Part shown: positions 24,060-33,590 of the stretch, piece by piece
How the letters are laid out: each line of letters opens with the position of its first letter
Numbering within the stretch: position 1 is the first letter of the stretch
Origin: Mactra quadrangularis
Lineage: Eukaryota; Mollusca; Bivalvia; Venerida; Mactridae
DNA length: 64,000 bases
Direction of reading: 5' to 3'
Assembly (NCBI GenBank): GCA_025267735.1
Contig: CM046298.1
Location: forward strand, 62,001 to 126,000
Program-made: the position numbers and the translations under genes
The notes under the pieces: generated by a model
Seen by the model: the letters and a program-made list of their open reading frames with translations, nothing else
Database searches by the model: none
What the model was told of the DNA's origin: nothing

Positions 24060-27000
24060 CTCCCATTGGTATCTCAACATTTATTGCTCGATATTTTTAA
24101 TGATATATGGATATCTGGTAAAATTCCAGATTCCTGGAAGGAAACTTTTATAATACCAATACCGAAACCGGGTAAAGACAATACTGACCCCCTTAACTAC
24201 CGACCAATATCTCTAACTAGTTGTATTTGTAACACCTTTGAACGCATGGTTAATAAAAGACTTATCTGGTATTTAGAATCTAACGATATAATACGCGGAA
24301 AACCCGAGCGGGTTTTGAGCGCTTTTAGATAACGTGTATGACGTGCGTTAATTCTTTAAAATTGAAAAAACTGATAAAATCAATGAAAAATTAATATACC
24401 TATGAGTTTGAAAAACATCTCCAGACCATGGGCGCCGCCATTTTCATCAATTTTATCAGACGCTTAATCAAACATCTGTGAATCAAGATCAAAGACGCTC
24501 TATAGAAAATTGCACTACAAGCGTTCAACGATACGGATCAATGAGTGAAGCTACTGGCGGCTTTTCATTGGATAAAAATATTTGCAGCTTCCTCGTGACC
24601 GCTTACAAAATATTTTCAAACGTGCTTTTTTACGATGTTTATTCCATGATAACAGTTCAAAATATATTTGGTCATTTTATTCGTTCATTTCCTCATTAAA
24701 ATATTTATTTATGACTTTTTACATCGGAAATACTTACCAACGCACCGTTCGTGACGTCGCTAAGAGACGTTCATGATAAAACCAGCACGTTTCCGTAACG
24801 TAACGTTACCGGGCATTGTTTAAAGAGGAAAACATTTCTATCTTAAAAAATGAATGTTTTATCGAGGCTTTTTTACCTTCATCTCTATTCATAAGATAAA
24901 TAAATATGTACAATACATTTCTTTCAGAATTTAAATATGATTCTAACGTAAAAGAATAATATGTTGTCAGATTTTTCTGAATGCAATAAATTACGCAGTT
25001 ATCTCCCCTAGCTTATCTAATTAATAGGCCCTCAAACAAAATAAATCCTTCACAGCGCCGAATATCTTTAATTTTATTCTGCCAAAGTCACAATCATATT
25101 TTTTTTATTTTTAAGTAATACATATATGTCTGTTTTCCGCGCCATAGGTAGCACCTAAGTTCATATTAACTTATTTCCAATCTGGTTTTCGAAAACAGCG
25201 AAGTACAAATGATCATTTAGTACGCCTCGAAACATTCATAAGAGAGGCTTTTGTCAATAAACAACATGTAGTTTCAATTTTCTTTGATCTTGAGAAAGCT
25301 TACGATACAACTTGGAAATATGGTATTCTCAAAGATTTAAAAGATGCCGGTCTAAACGGTAGACTACCAGTGTTAATTTCTAGTTTTCTGTCTGACAGAA
25401 GTTTTCAAGTTAAATTAGGATCAACATTATCAGATAGCCACAAACAAGAACAAGGCGTGCCACAAGGCAGTATATTATCAGTTACCCTTTTTGGTCTTAA
25501 AATTAATAATATTGTTAAGGTTATAAATCCTGGTACAGATTGCTCATTATATGTAGATGACTTTTTAATCTGTTATCGTTCTAAAAATATTCGAAGTATC
25601 GAACGCCAACTACAACAAAACTTGGATAAAATCCAAAAGTGGGCAACAGAAAATGGTTTTAAATTTTCCAAGTCAAAAACACAATGTGTACATTTTTGTC
25701 GATTAAGAAAGCATCATAATGATCCTGAACTTTACATTTCTGGCTCAAAAATCCCTGTTGTAAATGAAGCTAAATTTTTAGGCGTTACATTCGATAAAAA
25801 ACTCTTTTATACCACACTTAAAGTCTCTAAAAACAAAATGTATCAAAGCTTTAAATCTACTTAAAGTACTTTCACATACTGATTGGGGATCTGATTCCCA
25901 AACATTACTTAAATTATACAGAAGTCTTGTTCGTTCAAAACTAGATTATGGGTCAATTGTGTATGGATCAGCACGTAAATCGTACTTGCAAATGCTTGAT
26001 ACAATACATAACCAGGGCTTACGTATCGCCCTTGGTGCATTTAAAACTTCACCTGTTGAAAGTCTTTATGTTGAAGCTAACGAGCCATCATTAAAATTAC
26101 GTCGACAAAAGCTTTCATTACAATACGCAACTCGAATATCTTCTAACAATAGTAACCCGGCGCGAAATGTTGTTTTTCAACCAAATTACATTGATAAATT
26201 TGACAACAAACCAAACGAAATTAAACCATTTGGCCTGCGCGTTAAAAACGACTTAGAAATGCTTAATATTAACACCTCTACCGTTCTACAGAACTTTGAT
26301 GAAAATGTCCCTCCTTGGACCTACAACATACCAAACGTTAACATTGATTTGTCAAACTTACGTAAATCTATTATCAGCCCAGAGGTCTTTAAATCGGAAT
26401 TCGTTAACATCTTAGAAACATACAAAGATTGTACACATTTATTTACTGACGGCTCTAAAGATGGAAACGAAGTTGGTTGCGCTGCATATGGAAATTCTTT
26501 TGTTGCAAGAATGCGATTGCCTGACCAGGCATCCATATTTACAGCTGAAGTCAAAGCAATAGATCTTGCTTTATCATACATATCAGATAGTATTAATAGT
26601 AATTTTATCATTTTTTCAGATTCTCTATCTGTATTATTGGCCATAAAAAATCGTAATTCAGACAATATTCTTATTAAAAGTATCGAATTGAAATTGCATG
26701 AAATTTTAAAATCTAAAACAGTACACCTCTGCTGGATACCAAGCCATATTGGTATACAAGGAAATGAAAAAGTTGATATTCTGGCCAAAGAATCTTTAAA
26801 CCTTCAACCAGTGGATATCAAATTGCCAAGTAGTGACTTCAAATGTTCAATAAACACGTTAATTAAATCAAAATGGCAAGCGTTGTGGAACAATGCAACT
26901 TTTAATAAATTACATGACATAAAGCCAACCCTTAATTCATCTTCGTCAATTATATATTCTAATCGCAGAGATCAAATAGTAATTTCGCGATGTAGAATTG

Positions 27001-27342
27001 GTCATACTAGATTAACACATTCATACCTTCTCAAAAGAGAAGAAGCACCTAAATGCATACCATGTGACGAGCATTTCAATGTAAAACACGTTCTCCTTGA
27101 CTGTCAGGATCTTAAATACATTCGTGATAAACATTTTAAAGTAAACTCACTTAAAGATCTTTTTGAATCTGTACCATCATATGCTATACTTAACTTTTTG
27201 AAAGAAATAAATGTTTATAATAAGATACAATTTTTAACATCATTAATATAGTTTGAATTATTAGTATCATTAATAGCTTTCGGGGCGATGTGACCTTTCT
27301 GTGTTGGTGCGCCGTAAAACCCAAACAAACAAACAAACAAAC
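24060..27342 (+). pseudogene. LINE copy B, 5'-truncated, carrying a nested insertion
   Basis: Begins inside the RT domain (LPLVSQHLLLDIFNDIWI) exactly after the (CAAA) tail of copy A. It is interrupted at 24293-25167 by a non-LINE element, resumes at SGFRKQRSTNDH, and continues through YVDD, RNase H and the zinc knuckle to its own (CAAA)n tail at 27342. A 2-bp deletion at about 25801 breaks the frame in the RT thumb region. The C-terminal ~320 codons are almost identical to those of host LINE 1 (30765-31736). Confidence 0.92.
24293..25167 (+). mobile_element. ~0.9-kb non-autonomous element inside LINE copy B (mate at 41609-42510)
   Basis: LINE B is colinear with the other LINE copies except for about 875 bp inserted between GATATAAT and AACTTATTTCC, so the other copies act as empty sites. 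The ends are ACGCGGAAAACCCGAG on the left and (reverse complement) AATATGAACTTAGGTGCTAC followed by CTATGGCGCGGAAAAC, sharing a subterminal (A/G)CGCGGAAAAC. A full-length inverted copy is present at 41609-42510. No protein is encoded. No target duplication could be fixed with confidence, so the class is unknown. Confidence 0.8.
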
Positions 27343-27604
27343 AATGTAAAACACGTTCTCCTTGACTGTCAGGATCTTAAATACATTCGTGACAAACATT
27401 TTAAAGTAAAATCACTTAAAGAACTTTTTGAATCTGTACCATCATATGCTATACTAAATTTTTTGAAAGAAATAAATGTTTATAATAAGATATAGAGTTT
27501 TACATCATTAATATAGTTTGAATTATTAGTATCATTAATAGTTTTCGGAGCGATATGACCTTTTTGTGTTGGTGCGCCGTAAAACCCAAACAAACAAACA
27601 AACA
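27343..27604 (+). pseudogene. LINE copy C, very short 3' fragment
   Basis: Starts at the zinc-knuckle region (NVKHVLLDCQDLKYIRDKHF) directly after the (CAAA) tail of copy B and ends with its own 3' hairpin and (CAAA)n tail. It is the third link of the head-to-tail chain A-B-C. Confidence 0.92.
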
Positions 27605-27605
27605 A

Positions 27606-27774
27606 CTTCTTCAAACCTACGTTTTAATTTATTTGTGTTATTTGACTGAATATTGGGATCTTGTAAATTGGTTTCTAATGAAGTTACTTCATTTTCTGTC
27701 TCAGTATTGTTTTCATCATCAAAAAAGTCATTAAACATTAAGTCAAAGTTTATAACCTCACCAAATTCATCCAT
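27606..27774 (-). pseudogene. Possible N-terminal exon of the interrupted recombinase gene
   Basis: From an ATG at 27774 the minus strand reads MDEFGEVINFDLMFNDFFDD, continues acidic, and ends with NKLKRRFEEV just where LINE copy C begins. An acidic N-terminus followed by a KRRF-type motif would suit the start of a DUF3504-type protein, and strand and position agree with the exons at 20657-19092. The link is inference. The core between the two pieces is not in the window. Confidence 0.35.
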
Positions 27775-28072
27775 ATTACTGACCTGATTTAATTTCAATA
27801 CGTTTTTAATGAGATTATAGCTGTAAATATGATGTTGTTGTTTTAGTTCACAGCAAAAGACAGTGAACAAGAACGACAACTCTGTATTGGCCATGAGCCA
27901 AATAAAGGGAAACAAATCTGTTAGTCATATACATGACTTTGTTGGAGTTGCTTCCCTTGAAAAAAAAGTAGTCCGTCATTTTTATATTTTCATCGTAGTA
28001 AAAATATAAACCGATATTTTTTACCGTTTATTTTCATCAAATAACACAGCATTTCACCGTAAAACATGAAAG
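27775..28072. other. 5' flank, nothing recognised
   Basis: AT-rich; the minus-strand frame continues open upstream of the ATG at 27774 but with no recognisable motif. Confidence 0.3.
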
Positions 28073-28180
28073 AAATATATTTATTTCCTTTAAATAGTTA
28101 AGTATCGCATATGATGGTACAGACTCAAAAAAAATCTCTAAGTGTGTTAACCTTAAAATGTATGTCACGGATGTATATAA
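28073..28180 (-). pseudogene. ~108-bp internal LINE fragment
   Basis: Matches the last ORF2 codons of the LINE family on the minus strand (the segment around GCATATGATGGTACAGA) but lacks the 3' UTR and tail, so it is a piece left by deletion or recombination rather than a simple 5'-truncated insertion. Confidence 0.75.
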
Positions 28181-28619
28181 GTAGACTTCAACCATCAACC
28201 ACCATGTTATCAATAATTGTGTTGTTGATGATAATTAGCATTTTAGGCATTGATAAGGAAGCTGTCTTCTTAAAGGGGATTACAATTGTTCAGTGTGCTT
28301 AACAATAAACTAATTCTCACCCTGTAGTAGGACTCTTTAGCTCTAACCTGACTGCTTGTTTAAGAATTGCAGAATTAATTATAGGAATTCTGTTAACATA
28401 CAAATCAGACATATGTAAAGTAGTTGAAGTCAAATCACGACTTAATGTAATTAAACTAACTTGGTTAATCCTTATTATGAGCAAATATGAACGAAGTTAT
28501 CTTATCTGCAATTACAACAATTACTCCAAAATACACTTAAGGCCACACCAAATTGATTACTTGTTCTACGGATGCAGCACACCAATTTTCTTGATTTTGA
28601 AAAAAAATATTTGTTTTTT

Positions 28620-28745
28620 CATACCGCCCGCACATTCTAAAACTCCACATCCAAAAAAAAATATTTTTTGTTACCGCCCACACATTAAAAAACTCCACAT
28701 TCCAAAAAATTTATACTTTTTACCGCCCGCACGTTCGAAGAAATT
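28620..28745. repeat. Short tandem repeat, unit ~50 bp
   Basis: Two and a half units beginning TACCGCCCGCACATT and continuing AAAACTCCACAT(T)CC plus an A-rich run. The preceding region 28181-28619 has no gene I recognise. Confidence 0.7.
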
Positions 28746-28784
28746 ATGTGCTGTTGAAGAAAATGACAACCGGAAAAAAAAACA

Positions 28785-30270
28785 TTGACTCCTAATTTAA
28801 TATCAACAAGTGATAGTTTCACTGGACGTGGACCAATTTTCATAGGTGGTATCATGAATTTATTGACAGCCTGTAAGTTTCGTACTGAGCTAGATGATGG
28901 TAAGTCATTACCTAAGAAAGCCATATTACAGTTACAATTAAGACCTGTATATGTTAAAAAGAGTAAGGAGACTGACGTGGATTCTTTGTTAAGGAAACGT
29001 ATGTTGGAACAATATATTTCACTAGAAAGAAAGCACAAGATATTTGGGGGCATTGAATTATGGAGATAATAATTTTAAGAGGCCCTTAAAATATATAGAT
29101 AGTACAGTGAAAACGTTCACTGACGAACCTTTATCAAATCCTATACCAACAACTTCAGCACAAGGTACTATTGTTCCTACCCTAAGCAGGACTGTCCCTA
29201 ATATAACTAGCATTGACCCTATGCATGTTGATCCTGTTGATACAGTTAATGCTCATATGGATAACTTCGGTACTTCATATGGTACAGGGAGTCCATTTAT
29301 TGACTGGAAACAACCATATAGAGGTATAGTGTATGACATGGAGGATCCTAAGGATGTATTTAGACTCCCATTGACTATATTGATTAATGCAATAGCTTCG
29401 CGTATTGAAACTATAATTGGTAGTATTTCAGGGTATAGTAATCCAATTAAAGGTGTTCAGTATTTGGGTGCTGAACATTATAGTAAAGCATTAGATGAAC
29501 CTAGATATAAAACAGAAAAATGGTCACAACGGCTTGCTATGGGCACATGCATACTCAGAATCATTTACACAGTCAGATTACTGGAGCTTCCAGGATAAGC
29601 TGAGGATTGCAAAGGCTAAATTAACAGCTCAGTGGCAGGCTGATTCTGATTGTTTTGAAAAATGAAGTCTTTCTGGATTAATCCTGCTGCCCAAGGTAAG
29701 ACTGAGGAAATCATTAGACATGTCCATCAGTACGCAGTATATTTATGGGGTGCAATTGCTAAACTGATTACTGAATGTGTTGAAGTGTTTGGGACATTAC
29801 CTAATAATTAGGGATTGCCTACATTATCATACAAGAGTAATGATGGTGTATACCACTTGCTTGCAATAGTTGAGATGGTAATTAGTATGATTATGGACAT
29901 TTCTTTAATTAAATATTTCTGTGTCCAGGCTAGGAAAGGTAACACTGATCTGGCACCAGGTGCTACAGTAGATGCCATGTAAACTGGGAAAACCTTCGCC
30001 ATATTACCAATATATTTGACATGGTTATTGCTCTTGGATCTACTTGGCCAAATAAACATAGCACAAACATTGATGACACTTGGCCTTGTGCTCTTGGCTT
30101 GGAAAATGACGATGTAAATGGATTACACTGTTATAACTATCATGTTGACCCTGATAATGGGAAATCTGATCATTTCCCTAAGCATGTATTCGAACACTTA
30201 TATGCTGGTGGTCAGTTGATGAAAGACCATGTTTACCACGCGGACTGTGACATAGAAAGCAATATATACA
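28785..30270 (+). pseudogene. Decayed coding region of unknown origin (several frames)
   Basis: A ~1.5-kb stretch with coding-like composition but split over at least three frames. 28785-29069 includes FTGRGPIFIGGIMNLLTACK and KRMLEQYISLERKHKIFGGI. 29044-29598 includes GTGSPFIDWKQPYRGIVYD and MEDPKDVFRLPLTILINAIA. After a shift come SDYWSFQDKLRIAKAKLTAQ and (from 29662) NPAAQGKTEEIIRHVHQYAV, with stops at 29811 and 29980. 30021-30270 includes WPCALGLENDDVNGLHCYN and HFPKHVFEHLYAGGQLMKDH. The order suggests one ancestral protein of roughly 480 residues. I do not recognise the family. A structural protein from a virus-derived insert or an unknown host or element protein are both possible. The 3' side is cut by the repeat starting at 30272. 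Confidence 0.5.
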
Positions 30271-30271
30271 A

Positions 30272-30660
30272 TTACAAACAAGAGCACCGCTGGGCGGAGC
30301 ATTATATGCCCGAAAGTGTTATTTTTTGAGTTAAGATGAAGCATTAGTAAGATATGAGAATATTTCAGATGAATATCATATTATGAATAATTGTGGAAAA
30401 CAAAGTAGAGAATTTTTTTTAAGGTAATAGTGACCTTGACCTTGTGACCCCAAAATCAATAGGGGTCTTCTACCCGATATGGACAATCCTCGTATGAAGT
30501 TTGAATATTGTTGACCAAATGGAACTTAAGTTATGCTCAGGAAACTGTTTTCAGTTTAAAGGTAATGGTGACCTTGACATTTGACCTTGTGACCCAAAAA
30601 TCAAAAGGGGTCTTCGACCCTATATGGACAATCATCGTATGAAGTTTGAATATTGTTGAT
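30272..30660 (+). repeat. TGACCTTGACC-type dispersed repeat, short copy
   Basis: Starts AAACAAGAGCACCGCTGGGC and GCATTATATGCCCG, the same head as the large array at 58970. It then has two imperfect units of about 160 bp containing GTGACCTTGACCTTGTGACC, TATGGACAATC and GTATGAAGTTTGAATATTGT. It ends at the 3' tail of host LINE 1. Confidence 0.85.
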
Positions 30661-30764
30661 GTTTGTTTGTTTGGGTTTTACGGCGCACCAACACAGAAAG
30701 GTCGCATCGCGCCGAAAGCTATTAATGATACTAATAATTCAAACTATATTAATGATGTAAAAAG

Positions 30765-32940
30765 CTATATCTTATAATAAACATTTATTTCTTTCAAAAA
30801 GTTAAGTATAGCATATGATGGTACAGATTCAAAAAGATCTTTAAGTGAGTTTACTTTAAAATGTTTGTCACGAATGTATTTAAGATCCTGACAGTCAAGG
30901 AGAATGTGTTTTACATTGAAATGCTCGTCACATGGTATGCATTTAGGTGCTTCTTCTCTTTTGAGAAGGTATGAATGTGTTAATCTAGTATGACCAATTC
31001 TACATCGCGAAATTACTATTTGATCTCTGCGATTAGAATATATAATTGACGAAGATGAATTAAGGGTTGGCTTTATGTCATGTAATTTATTAAAAGTTGC
31101 ATTGTTCCACAACGCTTGCCATTTTGATTTAATTAACGTGTTTATTGAACATTTGAAGTCACTACTTGGCAATTTGATATCCACTGGTTGAAGGTTTAAA
31201 GATTCTTTGGCCAGAATATCAACTTTTTCATTTCCTTGTATACCAATATGGCTTGGTATCCAGCAGAGGTGTACTGTTTTAGATTTTAAAATTTCATGCA
31301 ATTTCAATTCGATACTTTTAATAAGAATATTGTCTGAATTACGATTTTTTATGGCCAATAATACAGATAGAGAATCTGAAAAAATGATAAAATTACTATT
31401 AATACTATCTGATATGTATGATAAAGCAAGATCTATTGCTTTGACTTCAGCTGTAAATATGGATGCCTGGTCAGGCAATCGCATTCTTGCAACAAAAGAA
31501 TTTCCATATGCAGCGCAACCAACTTCGTTTCCATCTTTAGAGCCGTCAGTAAATAAATGTGTACAATCTTTGTATGTTTCTAAGATGTTAACGAATTCCG
31601 ATTTAAAGACCTCTGGGCTGATAATAGATTTACGTAAGTTTGACAAATCAATGTTAACGTTTGGTATGTTGTAGGTCCAAGGAGGGACATTTTCATCAAA
31701 GTTCTGTAGAACGGTAGAGGTGTTAATATTAAGCATTTCTAAGTCGTTTTTAACGCGAAGGCCAAATGGTTTAATTTCGTTTGGTTTGTTGTCAAATTTA
31801 TCAATGTAATTTGGTTGAAAATCAACTTCGCGCCGGGTTACTTTTGTTAGAAGATATTCGAGTTGCGTATTGTAATGAAAGCTTTTGTCGAAGTAATTTT
31901 AATGATGGCTCGTTAGCTTCAACATAAAGACTTTCAACAGGTGAAGTTTTAAATGCACCAAGGGCGATACGTAAGCCCTGGTTATGTATTGTATCAAGCA
32001 TTTGCAAGTACGATTTACGTGCTGATCCAAACACAATTGACCCATAATCTAGTTTTGAACGAACAAGACTTCTGTATAATTTAAGTAATGTTTGGGAATC
32101 AGATCCCCAATCAGTATGTGAAAGTACTTTAAGTAGATTTAAAGCTTTGATAAAGATATAAAGCTTTTGTTTTTAGAGACTTTAAGTGTGGTATAAAAGA
32201 GTTTTTTATCGAATGTAACGCCTAAAAATTTAGCTTCATTTACAACAGGGATTTTTGAGCCAGAAATGAAAAGTTCAGGATCATTATGATGCTTTCTTAA
32301 TCGACAAAAATGTACACATTGTGTTTTTGACTTGGAAAATTTAAAACCATTTTCTATTGCCCACTTTTGGATTTTATCCAAGTTTTGTTGTAGTTGGCGT
32401 TCGATACTTCGAATATTTTAGAACGATAACAGATTTAAAAGTCATCTAAATATAATGAGCAATCTGTACCAGGATTTATAACCTTAACAATATTATTAAT
32501 TTTAAGACCAAAAAGGGTAACTGATAATATACTGCCTTGTGGCACGCCTTGTTCTTGTTTGAGGCTATCTGATAATGTTGATCCTAATTTAACTTGAAAA
32601 CTTCTGTCAGACAGAAAACTAGAAATTAACATTGGTAGTCTACCGTTTAGACCGGCATCTTTTAAATCTTTGAGAATACCATATTTCCAAGTTGTATCGT
32701 AAGCTTTCTCAAGATCAAAGAAAATTGAAACTACATGTTGTTTATTGACAAAAGCCTCTCTTATGAATGTTTCGAGGCGTACTAAATGATCATTTGTACT
32801 TCGCTGTTTTCGAAAACCAGATTGGAAATTAGTTATTATACCGTTAGATTCTAAATACCAGATAAGACTTTTATTAGTCATGCGTTCAAAGGTTTTACAA
32901 ATACAACTAGTTAGAGATATTGGTCGGTAGTTAAGGGGGT
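30765..32940 (-). pseudogene. Host LINE 1 ORF2, RT to C-terminus
   Basis: Minus-strand reading from 32940 gives the RT (SGFRKQRSTNDH; FFDLEKAYD; QGVPQGSIL; the YVDD box mutated to YLDD) and, after frameshifts near 32430, 32200 and 31830, an intact stretch of 323 codons (31736-30765) with RNase H (FTDGSKDG, AEVKAIDLAL, FSDSLS, GNEKVDILAK) and the CCHC knuckle CIPCDEHFNVKHILLDC. The frameshift near 32200 is a 2-bp deletion shared with copies A and B. Confidence 0.92.
32928..32940. repeat. Target-site duplication, left copy (13 bp)
   Basis: TAGTTAAGGGGGT, identical to 38639-38651. It flanks the intact LINE and belongs to the ORF2 of host LINE 1. Confidence 0.93.
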
Positions 32941-33044
32941 CCTCCTCTGTTTTTGGGACCTCTCCGCGGTGAGGAGGAGAAACATGTGCCCATTATGTAG
33001 GTGCAAGTTGCACCTGCATGATGGGCATATGGCCAACACCAAAA
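32941..33044 (+). ncRNA. Candidate HDV-like self-cleaving ribozyme at the LINE 5' end
   Basis: A nested double pseudoknot can be drawn by hand. P1: CCTCCTC (32941-32947) with GAGGAGG (32971-32977). P2: TTTTGGG (32951-32957) with CACCAAAA (33037-33044, one bulged A). P3: ACC with GGT around a 7-nt loop TCTCCGC (32961-32967) that has U first and G sixth, as in HDV L3. P4: a long hairpin 32983-33031 with perfect or G-U pairing. The strand joining P4 to P2 is GCCAA, matching the HDV G-C-N-A-A segment, which would place the catalytic C at 33033. HDV-like ribozymes are known at the 5' ends of R2, RTE and some other LINEs. Weak points: the first base is C rather than the usual G, and P1.1 is unclear. 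Confidence 0.5.
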
Positions 33045-33590
33045 CTGCCCGTTTGCCGTAGGCAGCGTCCCGTAACCGGGAAAGGAGGATCCTGGTAGTT
33101 GAGGGAGACCCAGGGATCTCCAGTCTTCCCAACACACTACTTTGGCCTCTGATTCAGGGTAGACGGGTGTCCAAGTAGGCCCGACTTGGTCAATCGGCTG
33201 GTCATGCCTTGCCCTTGAATAGTTGCATACTTGCAAAAGCCATTTCATTCATGTAAGTTCATGTACTGTTTTATGTGCACTATCCCAAAATTATTAACAT
33301 TACTAGCATACTCTTAATTTGAAAAACCATATGTGCACTCCATTACGATCTGAGTGGGCTTACTGAATTTAAAGTAATCTCTTAAAGTGTAAACGTTCAA
33401 AACACCTTTTCAAGAAGGCGGTGGCTCATGGGCCAATTGTGTTGATTGTAATCATTTGCAATTACATGCAAGTATATCTCTCATGTATCCCTGTGGTGCG
33501 GAGGCTGGATACCCGCCTCCATTGCACTTCCCCTTGTTGGAGTCCGAGGTGGCTGGGGAACCTGAGAGATGAATCATTATTATCTCAACC
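32941..33590 (+). promoter_or_regulatory. 5' UTR / probable internal promoter of the intact LINE
   Basis: One unit of the ~587-bp 5' sequence that is present twice in host LINE 1. It begins with the folded 104-nt segment and later contains a stem-loop GGAGGC...GCCTCC near 33499. LINEs need an internal promoter to be re-transcribed, so it probably lies here (inference). Confidence 0.6.

Noticed and set aside
28477..28788. 103-codon lysine/proline-rich frame
   Set aside because: Translation of the ~50-bp tandem repeat and A-runs.
31207..31674. 155-codon plus-strand frame identical to a minus-strand frame at 26321-26788
   Set aside because: Antisense shadow of the LINE RNase H region; identity follows from the two LINE copies being nearly identical.
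33421..33590. tRNA-like gene in the LINE 5' UTR
   Set aside because: A GGAGGC/GCCTCC stem is present but no cloverleaf with T- and D-arm consensus could be drawn.
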